64,000 nucleotides of DNA, taken from positions 5,642,001-5,706,000 of the forward strand of contig NZ_CP012938.1 in assembly GCF_001314995.1 (NCBI RefSeq). Reading direction: 5' to 3'. The position numbers were made by a program, and so were the translations under genes. Numbering within the stretch: the stretch's first letter is position 1; every line of letters begins with the position of its first letter. Below the pieces are notes generated by a model that made no database searches, was not told the DNA's origin, and saw nothing but the letters and a program-made list of their open reading frames with translations. Below are positions 9,558 through 18,989 of this stretch, in pieces. Origin of the DNA: Bacteroides ovatus. GTDB lineage: Bacteria; Bacteroidota; Bacteroidia; Bacteroidales; Bacteroidaceae.

Positions 9558-11363
9558 ATGAGAAATATATTCTATTCACTGACGGGAATAATGCTCCTGT
9601 TGGGAATAACAGCTTGTTCGGAAGAAGAACGATATGCCACTTCGGTAGTAAAAGAGATACAACTGTTTCTGGATGACGAACCGTGGGCGGTGAACACAGG
9701 TGCCTCTAACAAACCCCTGTTTATCTATACAGCCGATGGTGAGTATGTAGCCAACTATTCGTCGCTTTATCGCTTTCAGTTGCCCAATGGGAGTTATAAC
9801 ATTATTTCTACCACACAATCCGATTCTATTCCCAGTCCGAAGAATCTGAATGATATTGTGATACATCAGGATCCGACGGCTAAAACAAAATATGCCATTT
9901 CGGCACCGGTGGCGTATAAATCCCCGTTCGACGAACCGCTTAGTGTGCGTATGTACAATCGTACAGGTGTGCTTCGTCTGAAGTCTACCGATCGTAAATC
10001 GGATAAAAGCTACTCGAAATTACGCGCAGTCGTTTCTTCACCAATATCAGGATATAAACTATCGGATGCTACTTTTGTAAAAGCTCCGACAGATGTGCAA
10101 CGCGAGAAAGAGACAACAACCGGTGGAGTGAACTACACCGATGACTTTGTATTGTTTCAAACGCAAAGCGAAGGCGGAACAGTATCTGTGCGTATCGACT
10201 ATCTGGATAAGAATAATACGGTAGTCCAATCTAAAGCTATCGATGGCACATTCCCCATCTTGCCTGATGATACGGTACAAGTGGCGTTTGCACTGAACAA
10301 CGTAGATGAACCGATCATACAAGATTACACTGTAACAATTGCTTCGGAAGGATGGAACGAAGAAGATATCAATCCGGAAGCTCCGATGAGAATTCCTGAC
10401 GGATACAGATATGTAAGTCCGGAAGAGAACCTTGAATCAATCTGTAAATCAATGCTGGCGGATGCTTCTGTAAATGAGGTGAAACTTTTCCTGAAAGCAG
10501 GTGCTACCTATAAATTAGGTACACAGACCGAAATACCGAAAGCTCTCTACATCATGGGACAGGCACCGGGTGATGGTGAAGAATTGGCATTTATGGAAAT
10601 GGGCAACATGAGTATCAACTGTCCTGATGCCATTATTGAAGCCTTCCACTTCGAGAATCTGAAAATAAAGGTGACAACTTCCGATTTCTTTAAGTTTAAA
10701 AACCAAGCTTTCCATGTATCTACTATCTCTTGGAAGAACTGTGAAATCAGCGATTTGGTACGTACAATGTGGTATCAGGAAGTAGATGCTGCACAGAAAC
10801 AGATTGCCGATCATATTGTGATTGAGAATTGTCGTTTCTTAGGTTTGAATTCCGGTGGAAGTGGCCTGTTCGGTCTTTCTACCAAGCAGGACGCGCCGGT
10901 ACACAACTTTGTGTTCAAGAACTCTACGTTCCATGCCAACAATCTGACAAGAGCTTTGATAACCGGTTTGGGCAGTATGACAGGCGAATTGAATGTGACA
11001 ATAGAGAATTGTACATTTGTGAGTATGGCTCCTGCTGCAATGACCTTCTTCGACTTAAATCCGAAGAATACCTCTTCATTCCACTTAGTTGTCCGTAATA
11101 ATCTCTTTAGTGGTGTTTGTGAAGTCGGACAGGGAACTTGGTTCACTACAAGAAACGTCACAAGCAAGACTTTCGAGAATAACTATCGCACCAATGGCTT
11201 TGTAGTGGCTAACTGGGGAGTTGATACTGCTGAAATACCGGTAGAAACAGCTCTCCCTATGGAAACACTCTTCAAAGATGTGGCTGGTAGAGATTTCACT
11301 ATTACTGATAAAAACTCCGAAGTATATACAAATGGAATTGGTGATCCGCATTGGATTAAATAA
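9558..11363 (+). CDS. Non-catalytic beta-helix lipoprotein with FimB-like N-terminus (A)
   Basis: This 601-residue lipoprotein has lipobox LLGITAC. Residues 25-275 are beta-rich and FimB/Mfa2-like (for example FQLPNGSYNIISTTQS). Residues 285-601 form a right-handed beta-helix with short repeated strands: FHFENLKIKVTTSDF, HIVIENCRFLGL and LNVTIENCTFVSMAP. The helix ends in a segment shared with the proteins at 18990 and 20698: METLFKDVAGRDFTI followed by GDPHW. I see no lyase, esterase or hydrolase catalytic motif. It resembles the DUF4957/DUF5123 proteins found in Bacteroides pectin loci. A role as a surface pectin-binding protein is an inference from its lipid anchor, operon and fold. Confidence 0.75.
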   Translation: MRNIFYSLTGIMLLLGITACSEEERYATSVVKEIQLFLDDEPWAVNTGASNKPLFIYTADGEYVANYSSLYRFQLPNGSYNIISTTQSDSIPSPKNLNDIVIHQDPTAKTKYAISAPVAYKSPFDEPLSVRMYNRTGVLRLKSTDRKSDKSYSKLRAVVSSPISGYKLSDATFVKAPTDVQREKETTTGGVNYTDDFVLFQTQSEGGTVSVRIDYLDKNNTVVQSKAIDGTFPILPDDTVQVAFALNNVDEPIIQDYTVTIASEGWNEEDINPEAPMRIPDGYRYVSPEENLESICKSMLADASVNEVKLFLKAGATYKLGTQTEIPKALYIMGQAPGDGEELAFMEMGNMSINCPDAIIEAFHFENLKIKVTTSDFFKFKNQAFHVSTISWKNCEISDLVRTMWYQEVDAAQKQIADHIVIENCRFLGLNSGGSGLFGLSTKQDAPVHNFVFKNSTFHANNLTRALITGLGSMTGELNVTIENCTFVSMAPAAMTFFDLNPKNTSSFHLVVRNNLFSGVCEVGQGTWFTTRNVTSKTFENNYRTNGFVVANWGVDTAEIPVETALPMETLFKDVAGRDFTITDKNSEVYTNGIGDPHWIK

Positions 11364-11397
11364 TCAATAGAGTATTAACAATATAAAGATATAAAAC

Positions 11398-13785
11398 ATG
11401 AGATATTTTCTATTCATATTATTGGTAGGATTGTTGAGCGCATGTAGTTCGGACGACGAATCTAATGCGGGTGCAACAGCTGCCAAACTGGAAGTGTCGA
11501 AGAATGAGGTGAAGTTGAGTAACGTAGACGGTTCGTTTACAATCAACGTAACGGCTACCTCTACATGGACTGCCGAAGTGACCTCGACAGGCGACTGGTT
11601 GACTATATCAAAAAGCTCCGGAGAGGGGAATGGTGATCTCCGTTTGTTTTTTACCGAGAATACAGACGGTCCCAAGCGCACCGGAACAGTAAAAGTATCA
11701 ATGTCGGGTGCAGGCTCGACATTGGAACAAGAGATTAGCGTAGAGCAACTGGGGGCCGATCCCGATATTTTGTTTGATTATTCATCAGACCCTTTGTCAT
11801 TCCGGGGAGGTACATTCACCTGCAAAGTAGTGGCAAATGTGGAATGGGAACTGGAGATAGCAGCAGAGTACGACTGGATCAAGTTGAAGGAAGCAACTCC
11901 CAGAACCCGCAGTTTTGTGACGGATGAAGTAACATTTGCCGTAGATGCAAATGCAAACAAAACCAGAACAGCCGTCCTGATATTCAAATCCGTAGGAGAT
12001 TATACATTGCAGCGTGTCCTGAAAGTGACACAAGACGGTGTAAGCGGTGAGGTGACGATAGAACAGGATGAGTATATCATTCCTTATAAATGTCCTAAAC
12101 TGGTTATCTCGGCTCCGCAAGGAGAAAACCCGGTAGATTACGATGCTGTAATATCCGAGAGTTGGATTACGCAGGATAAGAAAAACTCTACTGCCAATGA
12201 AGTCGTATTGAATATCGAAAATAATGAAACAGTCTTTCCACGTACAGCAACGGTAGAGATGTTGGATAAAGTAATTACCATCTTCCAATATGGTAAACCC
12301 GATACAAGCATCGGTGACGATCATTCTACTTCTATACTCGCTTTCCCGGGTGCCGAAGGTGGCGGTCGTTTTACTACCGGTGGTCGTGGCGGCGAAATCT
12401 ATCGTGTGACCACGCTGGCAGATTATAACAAAAACGAAACCCCTATTGAGGGCAGTTTACGCTATGGAATTGAGAAATCCAACCAACCACGCACCATTAT
12501 TTTTGATGTATCCGGTATCATCGAACTGAAAAGAGGGCTGTATCTGAATGAATATCCTAATTTGAGTATCATTGGTCAGACCGCACCGGGCGACGGTATC
12601 ACATTGAAGAATTACAACTTCACCTTTAACCTGTCGAAAGATCCAGCTATTGGTGCAGGTGGCAGTCTGAATGCTATTGTTCGTTTCTTGCGTTGCCGTC
12701 CGGGCGATCAGTTTGCCGATTATGGAGAAGATGCGATTGGCGGACGCTATTTCAAAGATGCCATTATCGACCATATTACAGCCGGATGGAGTGTGGATGA
12801 AACACTGACTTTCTATGGCGTACAGAACTTCACGGCACAATGGTGTATCGCTTCTGAAAGTATGAACCTGTCTAACCATGCCAAGGGTGCTCATGGTTAT
12901 GGTGCTATGTTTAGTGGAGATAATGCTTCTTTCCACCACATACTGTTAGCACACCACGGTAGCCGCTGCCCGCGTATCTCCGATTTGTCTGCTCCCGGTA
13001 CACAAGAATCTTATGACTTTACCGGATATTTCGATGTGAGGAATAATGTCTACTACAACTGGAGTGGAAGAGGACAAGGCAGTTATGGCGGAAAGTATGC
13101 TGCTTTCAACCTGACCAACTGCTATTATAAACCGGGGCCAGCTACCGGAACAAACAACCGTTCTTACCGTATCCTGTCAAGTGATCCTACTGCCAGAGCT
13201 TATATCAATGGCAATTATGTGTTAGGTAACACAGGTGTCACGGCTGATAACTGGACAGAGGGTGTTTGGGGACAATTCGATTCTTCACTGGGTACGGTTC
13301 CTGAAGCAGAAAAGCAAGCTATGAAGATGGCAGATTACCAACCTTTCAGCAAACTGACCAGTCACACGGCTGAACAAGCTTACGATAAAGTATTGGAATA
13401 TGCCGGAGCTTCTTTGCGTAGAGATGTGATAGATCAGCGTATCGTTCGTGAAGTAAAGAATGGTACTTACACCTATATCGGTTCCAAACCTGAAGAAGAC
13501 GGCAAAGCCAAGCAACCCGGTATCATTGATACAGTATCAGATACTGAAGGTTACATTAAGGTGAAGTCGTTGAATCCCTGGCCTGATACGGATGGTGATG
13601 GAATTCCTGATATTTGGGAAGAAGCTTACGGGTTGAATCCTAACGATCCGAGTGATGCACAAAAAATCAGTTCGTCGGTTGATCCTAACGGACGCTATCC
13701 GAACATCGAAGTTTATTTCCACAACTTGGTTCAGCACATTATCTATTATCAGAACCAAGGCGGAATAGTAATGGAAAAGAAATAA
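11398..13785 (+). CDS. BACON-domain PL1 pectate lyase lipoprotein
   Basis: This 795-residue outer-surface lyase has lipobox LLSAC. Three tandem BACON-type beta-sandwich domains span residues 30-300, with TSTGDWLTISKSSGEGNGD in the first and YDWIKLKEA in the second. A PL1 catalytic beta-helix starts at about 315 with AFPGAEGGGRFTTGGRGG. AIIDHITAGWSVDETLTFYG lies near 456 and the conserved arginine strand SRCPRIS near 520. Near the C-terminus is DTDGDGIPDIWEEAYGLN, a calcium-loop-like motif. BACON domains are thought to bind carbohydrate or mucin, or to act as spacers. The enzyme would make the first cuts in homogalacturonan at the cell surface, feeding the SusC/D pair encoded just downstream. 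Confidence 0.93.
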   Translation: MRYFLFILLVGLLSACSSDDESNAGATAAKLEVSKNEVKLSNVDGSFTINVTATSTWTAEVTSTGDWLTISKSSGEGNGDLRLFFTENTDGPKRTGTVKVSMSGAGSTLEQEISVEQLGADPDILFDYSSDPLSFRGGTFTCKVVANVEWELEIAAEYDWIKLKEATPRTRSFVTDEVTFAVDANANKTRTAVLIFKSVGDYTLQRVLKVTQDGVSGEVTIEQDEYIIPYKCPKLVISAPQGENPVDYDAVISESWITQDKKNSTANEVVLNIENNETVFPRTATVEMLDKVITIFQYGKPDTSIGDDHSTSILAFPGAEGGGRFTTGGRGGEIYRVTTLADYNKNETPIEGSLRYGIEKSNQPRTIIFDVSGIIELKRGLYLNEYPNLSIIGQTAPGDGITLKNYNFTFNLSKDPAIGAGGSLNAIVRFLRCRPGDQFADYGEDAIGGRYFKDAIIDHITAGWSVDETLTFYGVQNFTAQWCIASESMNLSNHAKGAHGYGAMFSGDNASFHHILLAHHGSRCPRISDLSAPGTQESYDFTGYFDVRNNVYYNWSGRGQGSYGGKYAAFNLTNCYYKPGPATGTNNRSYRILSSDPTARAYINGNYVLGNTGVTADNWTEGVWGQFDSSLGTVPEAEKQAMKMADYQPFSKLTSHTAEQAYDKVLEYAGASLRRDVIDQRIVREVKNGTYTYIGSKPEEDGKAKQPGIIDTVSDTEGYIKVKSLNPWPDTDGDGIPDIWEEAYGLNPNDPSDAQKISSSVDPNGRYPNIEVYFHNLVQHIIYYQNQGGIVMEKK

Positions 13786-13826
13786 AGGTGTGGAGCAAAT
13801 AAATCTATTTACAATAAAAGCATAGA

Positions 13827-16800
13827 ATGATGAATAAAATAATCATAAGCATATTTATCCTGCTGTGGGTAGCAGTGGGTGCTATGGCACAGACTGCTAC
13901 CGTGACCGGTATGGTGACCGACGATATGGGGCCGGTAATTGGTGCCACAGTAACGGTGCAAGGCACTTCAATAGGTGCAACGACCGATTTGGATGGTAAA
14001 TTTACATTGACCAGTGTGCCCAATGTAGCCAAGGCCGTGTTGATAGTTCGCTATGTAGGTATGGAAGAAGCAAAAGAACCGTTGAAAGGACGTACCTCGA
14101 ACATTAATATCCACATGAAAGAAGCTGTTGGAATGTTGGACGACGTAGTCGTAATCGGCTATGGTACGCAGAAAAGAGGTAATCTTACCGGTTCTATCGC
14201 CAGCGTATCCGGCAAGATATTGGAGAAAGTACAGACCACTTCTGCTGCTGAAGCCATCGTCGGTAAACTGCCGGGTGTGCAGGTGACAGCTGTAGACGGT
14301 TCGCCGGATGCTGAAATTAAGATTTTGGTACGTGGTGGCGGTTCTATTACACAAGATAACAGTCCGCTTATCATATTGGACGGATTTGAAGTAAGCAGTC
14401 TGAACGATGTTCCACCTACCGATATTGAATCTATCGAGGTCTTGAAAGATGCGGCTTCCACAGCTATCTATGGTGCGCGTGGTGCCAACGGTGTAATCTT
14501 GGTGACAACCAAACGTCCTGTTGAAGGACGGGTTGTCATTAGCCTGAACACTTATGTGCAGACCAAAGAACTTTCCAACAAACTGGATGTGATGGACCCT
14601 TACGAATTTGTATTGATGCAATATGAAAATGCGCGTCAGAAAAGCTCTAATCCTACAGCTTTTAATAATAAGTATGGACATGCTTACGAACACTACATCT
14701 ATCAGGGAAATGCCGGAACTGACTGGCAGGACGAGGTGTTCGGTTCCAATCCGGTGGCCAAATATGTAGACCTTAGTGTGAATGGTGGTACGGAGAAAGC
14801 CAAATATAAACTATCCTTTATCCATCAGGACCAACCGAGTGTGATGGTAGGCAACGGACTGAAACAAAACAATATGAACGCTTCTTTCAACTTCAAACCT
14901 TTTAAATTCCTGACGTTGGAATACCGCACGCGTTTGTTGCATAAGGAAGTAGATGGATCCGGTACGGAAGGCGTTAGTTTGTTGACTGCTTTGCGTGAAA
15001 AACCGACTAAGGGTCTGGATGAATATATGAAACTTCCCGAAGACGATACGTATTTCGATCCCGATCAACTGGAAGAGGAAACTCTTTTTGATCCCAAAGA
15101 AGAATCGAAAAGAAATTATAAAAAGAGAATCAACAAGTCGCTCAATACGATGGGAGCCGTGACCTGGGATATTATGAAGGGTATGACTTTCCGTAGTGAA
15201 TTTGGTTTCGAGAATAACTCTGAAGAACAACGCCGTTTCTGGGGTATGGAGACCAGTAAAGCTCGTAGCAACAATAACCAGCCGGTGGCGGAATGGAGCA
15301 TGAAACAAGGTACCAAGTGGCAGCTTACCAACGTGTGGAACTACAACTTTATGCTAAAAGAAGCACATGATATCCGTCTGATGTTGGGACAGGAAATCAA
15401 GCATAACCAGACTACTACCAAAACTTACTCTACTCGTTTTTTTCCGGAAAATATCACGGCAGAAAAGGTCTTTGATAATTTGTCGCTGGGTACTCCTTAT
15501 GAGAACTCCTCGTCAGCGGCCTCTCCCTCTCGTATTTCTTCATTCTTTGGCCGTATCAACTATGGCTATAATGATAAATACCTCGCTACGGTAACGCTGC
15601 GTGCCGATGGTTCTTCCAAGTTTGCCAAAGGTAACCGTTGGGGATTCTTCCCGGCAGGAGCGTTGGCATGGCGTATCTCTAACGAAGACTTTTTGAAAGA
15701 TAATCAGGTCGTATCCAACTTAAAGTTGAGATTAAGCTACGGTTCTTCCGGTAACGACCGTATCGATGCCGACCTTTATCAGAAATTGTATGGGGTAAGC
15801 AGTTCCCGTCCTGCCGGATGGGGAGAAGTCAGCCACTATTACTATAACTTCTATAACTCTAAATATGTGTACAATCCTGATGTGAAATGGGAAACCACCA
15901 TCACACGTAACATTGGTATTGACTTCGGTTTCTTTAAAGAACGCCTTAGCGGTACGATTGATGTGTACTGGAATACAGTCAAAGATTTGCTGGTGCCTTC
16001 GGATATTCCAGGTTACACAGGCTACACTAAACTGATGACCAATGTGGGACAGACATCCAATCGGGGTATAGAACTTCAACTGAATGCCTGGCTGATAGAA
16101 ACGAAAGACTTCTCACTGAACGCCACATTCAATATCGGTCATAATAAAAACAAGATTGATAAACTGGCAAGTGGTGAAAAAGAATGGATTCTCACTTCGG
16201 CCTGGAGAAATGACGTCGTGAACTCTGATGATTATCGTGCCTATGTGGGTGGTACCAGTGGTTTGATTTACGGTTATGTCAATGATGGATTCTATACCGT
16301 AGCCGATTTTGAATCTTTCGACTCCAAATCCAGAACATGGAAACTGAAAGAAGGAGTGGTAGATTCAAGCCCATTGTCCGACACTCCGCGTCCCGGTAAT
16401 GCCAAGTTCAAGAAACTCACTCCGGTAGATCCCAACAGCACCAATCCTTATCAGCTGACAGAAGCCGACCGTACTGTTATTGGCAACACTACTCCGAAAT
16501 TCTCGGGAGGTTTTGGTCTGAATGCTACTTATAAAGGATTTGATATGAGTATGTTCTTCAACTTTATGTATGATTTTGATGTACTGAATGCCAACAAAAT
16601 TATGCTGACCACTTGGGCGGACAATAAAGAGAACAACTTCCTGATGGACATCGCTTCAGATAAACGCTGGCGTAACTTCGACGACATGGGTAATGAGATC
16701 CGTTACAGTCCGGAAGTACTGGCAGAATTCAATAAGAATGCTACCATGTGGAATCCCACTTCCATCGGACGCCCCATCTGTATGTCGTATGCCGTGGAAG

Positions 16801-17042
16801 ACGGTTCATTCCTGCGTCTTAATTCAGCTACCCTCGGTTACACCTTACCAAGTGTGTGGACGAAGAAAGTCGGTTTGAGTAAAGTGCGTTTCTATGTATC
16901 GGGCAATAATCTGTTTACCCTTACCGGATATAGTGGTTATGATCCGGAGGTGAACATCGCTACCGGTTTGACACCGAACATTGATTATAACCGTTATCCG
17001 CGTAGCCGTACCTATACATTTGGTGCACAGTTGACTTTTTAA
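13827..17042 (+). CDS. SusC-like TonB-dependent transporter
   Basis: This 1071-residue outer-membrane transporter has a signal peptide (IIISIFILLWVAVGAMAQ), a carboxypeptidase-regulatory-like domain (TATVTGMVTDDMGPVIGATV), the TonB-box region LDDVVVIGYGTQKRG, a plug with DAASTAIYGARGANGVI, and a barrel ending in FGAQLTF. A second ATG lies one codon downstream; either start gives the same signal peptide. It precedes its SusD partner by 25 bp. The plug region matches the leftward SusC (1397-4654) closely, including the segment RVRGGG/LVRGGG followed by QDNSPL, so both belong to the same subfamily. The import substrate is inferred to be oligogalacturonides from the adjacent lyase, methylesterase and polygalacturonase. 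Confidence 0.97.
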   Translation: MMNKIIISIFILLWVAVGAMAQTATVTGMVTDDMGPVIGATVTVQGTSIGATTDLDGKFTLTSVPNVAKAVLIVRYVGMEEAKEPLKGRTSNINIHMKEAVGMLDDVVVIGYGTQKRGNLTGSIASVSGKILEKVQTTSAAEAIVGKLPGVQVTAVDGSPDAEIKILVRGGGSITQDNSPLIILDGFEVSSLNDVPPTDIESIEVLKDAASTAIYGARGANGVILVTTKRPVEGRVVISLNTYVQTKELSNKLDVMDPYEFVLMQYENARQKSSNPTAFNNKYGHAYEHYIYQGNAGTDWQDEVFGSNPVAKYVDLSVNGGTEKAKYKLSFIHQDQPSVMVGNGLKQNNMNASFNFKPFKFLTLEYRTRLLHKEVDGSGTEGVSLLTALREKPTKGLDEYMKLPEDDTYFDPDQLEEETLFDPKEESKRNYKKRINKSLNTMGAVTWDIMKGMTFRSEFGFENNSEEQRRFWGMETSKARSNNNQPVAEWSMKQGTKWQLTNVWNYNFMLKEAHDIRLMLGQEIKHNQTTTKTYSTRFFPENITAEKVFDNLSLGTPYENSSSAASPSRISSFFGRINYGYNDKYLATVTLRADGSSKFAKGNRWGFFPAGALAWRISNEDFLKDNQVVSNLKLRLSYGSSGNDRIDADLYQKLYGVSSSRPAGWGEVSHYYYNFYNSKYVYNPDVKWETTITRNIGIDFGFFKERLSGTIDVYWNTVKDLLVPSDIPGYTGYTKLMTNVGQTSNRGIELQLNAWLIETKDFSLNATFNIGHNKNKIDKLASGEKEWILTSAWRNDVVNSDDYRAYVGGTSGLIYGYVNDGFYTVADFESFDSKSRTWKLKEGVVDSSPLSDTPRPGNAKFKKLTPVDPNSTNPYQLTEADRTVIGNTTPKFSGGFGLNATYKGFDMSMFFNFMYDFDVLNANKIMLTTWADNKENNFLMDIASDKRWRNFDDMGNEIRYSPEVLAEFNKNATMWNPTSIGRPICMSYAVEDGSFLRLNSATLGYTLPSVWTKKVGLSKVRFYVSGNNLFTLTGYSGYDPEVNIATGLTPNIDYNRYPRSRTYTFGAQLTF

Positions 17043-17067
17043 TTGAAATCTATAAAATGAAAGAACA

Positions 17068-18969
17068 ATGAATAAGAAACTAATATACTCACTCATTGCC
17101 GGAACTATGTTCACTTTGACGTCTTGCGATGATTTTCTTGATGTGCAGCCCGCCTCCGGCTTTACTCCCGAGTACATATTTTCCAGCGAATCGGAGATGA
17201 AAGCGTTGATGACCCGTATCTACTCTTCCATGACGGAAGACGGATTGTACGGAAGTAACCTTGCCAGCGGTTTGAATACGAATACCGATGTGGAAATGAG
17301 TTCGTTCAAGAACAACACTGTCAGTACCAATGGCTCGGATATAGGCTGCTTTGATTCCCGTCCCACCTGGTCGGTATTGAACGCTACTTGGAACAATATC
17401 TATTATGCTATCAATTATGCCAACGACTTTTTGCAGGCTGTGCAGGAGTCACCATTGTTTTCCGATAAAGTAACAGGTGATACTCCTTCCGAAACACAAC
17501 AGATGTATGGAGAAGTGAAAACTCTTCGTGCCATGCTCTATCTGGACTTGATCCGTACATGGGGAGATGTAGTGTTTATTATCAAACCAACGGAAGCGAC
17601 CGATGACTTCTTCAGCCTGGGTACTACCGACCGCAATGTCATTCTGGAATATCTGATTGATGACTTGATAGCTGTAGAACCGATGATGAAATATGCAGTC
17701 GATTTGGATTATGGCGTAGAACGTGCTTCACGCGAATATTGCCAGTCGCTTATCGGACAGTTGGCTCTCTATCGGGGTGGTTGGACTCTTCGTGCCGACA
17801 AAGAAGATGTGACTCACGTAGGTTACATGGAACGAGGTGATAACTTTGAACATTATTATGAGATTGCCATCACTTATCTGGGGAAGGTAATCAAAGAAAG
17901 CAAACACGACTTGACTCAAAGTTTTGAAAACTTGTGGGTAAATGAATGTAACTGGAAGACTGCCAACAACGATGATGTCATGTTCGCTGTTCCGATGCTG
18001 AAAAGTGTCACCAGTCGTTATGGCTATAATATCGGTGTTACTATTGCAGAAGGTAAGCACTCTTATGGCAGCGCCCGCAACTATGTAACTTTCTGCGGTA
18101 CGTATGTTTATTCGTTTGATAAGGATGATTTGCGTCGTGATATGACTTGTGTACCTTATAAATATGATAAAGACCTGAATCAGGAGATTGATATGGGAGT
18201 GACTGGTATGGGTGTTGGTAAATGGTCCAAACTCTATATGCAGTCTCCGCTGGGTGCTTCCAGTGGTTCTAATACAGGTATCAACAGTGTACGTATGCGT
18301 TTTGCAGATGTTTTGCTGATGTATGCTGAAGCAGTCAATGAACTTTACGGACCGCGTGACGATGCCAAAGAAGCACTGAAGCGTGTTCGCCGCCGTGCTT
18401 TCGATGCGGCTCAATGGACGGATAAAGTAGAAAGTTATGTAGAGAGCCTGACTAATGAAGCAGATTTCTTCCAAGCAGTCATGGATGAGCGTAAATGGGA
18501 GTTTGGTGGTGAAGGTATTCGTAAATACGATCTTGCGCGTTGGAATAAATATGGTGAAGTTATCTACAATCTTTATAACGAGATGACTAATTGGGGATTG
18601 GTAGCTAACGGAGCTTACGTACCAGGCATTGAGAAAGTACCGTCTAATATCTATTACAAGCAAGTGACGGACCCTGAACATTCTGATAGAAAGGTATTAG
18701 ACATTGTAGGTATTGACGAATATGGTCCCGGTGTAGGTCGCCCTGCCGGTTACACAGTATTGGAGTATGCGTTGGGATGGAGAGTGTTGAACAAAGAAAC
18801 ACAGCTTTATGAAACGTTGGATGCTATTTCATGGAGTTTCCGTGGATTTATCAACAAGAACAACGATCAATTAGTGAAACCTACCGATCCTGTGAGATAC
18901 CTGTGTCCTTATCCTGCAAAGGTTATAACAGACCATCGCGGATTGATTCGGAACTATTATGGATACTAA
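17068..18969 (+). CDS. SusD-like glycan-binding lipoprotein
   Basis: This 633-residue SusD/RagB lipoprotein has lipobox FTLTSC followed by DDFLDVQPASGFTPEYIF. Typical family segments are VKTLRAMLYLDLIRTWGDVV, RMRFADVLLMYAEAVNELYG and VMDERKWEFGGEGIRKYDLA near the C-terminus. The N-terminal MYAEAVNELYG-type motif also occurs in the partial SusD at the left edge. It binds oligosaccharides above the SusC pore. It sits directly after the SusC gene in the pectin operon. Confidence 0.97.
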   Translation: MNKKLIYSLIAGTMFTLTSCDDFLDVQPASGFTPEYIFSSESEMKALMTRIYSSMTEDGLYGSNLASGLNTNTDVEMSSFKNNTVSTNGSDIGCFDSRPTWSVLNATWNNIYYAINYANDFLQAVQESPLFSDKVTGDTPSETQQMYGEVKTLRAMLYLDLIRTWGDVVFIIKPTEATDDFFSLGTTDRNVILEYLIDDLIAVEPMMKYAVDLDYGVERASREYCQSLIGQLALYRGGWTLRADKEDVTHVGYMERGDNFEHYYEIAITYLGKVIKESKHDLTQSFENLWVNECNWKTANNDDVMFAVPMLKSVTSRYGYNIGVTIAEGKHSYGSARNYVTFCGTYVYSFDKDDLRRDMTCVPYKYDKDLNQEIDMGVTGMGVGKWSKLYMQSPLGASSGSNTGINSVRMRFADVLLMYAEAVNELYGPRDDAKEALKRVRRRAFDAAQWTDKVESYVESLTNEADFFQAVMDERKWEFGGEGIRKYDLARWNKYGEVIYNLYNEMTNWGLVANGAYVPGIEKVPSNIYYKQVTDPEHSDRKVLDIVGIDEYGPGVGRPAGYTVLEYALGWRVLNKETQLYETLDAISWSFRGFINKNNDQLVKPTDPVRYLCPYPAKVITDHRGLIRNYYGY

Positions 18970-18989
18970 TCAGTAAAAAGACAAACGTT

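Noticed and set aside
18831..18989. N-terminal extension of the FN3/beta-helix lipoprotein into the SusD gene
   Set aside because: It would place the lipoprotein signal peptide 53 residues inside the protein; the ATG at 18990 is right.
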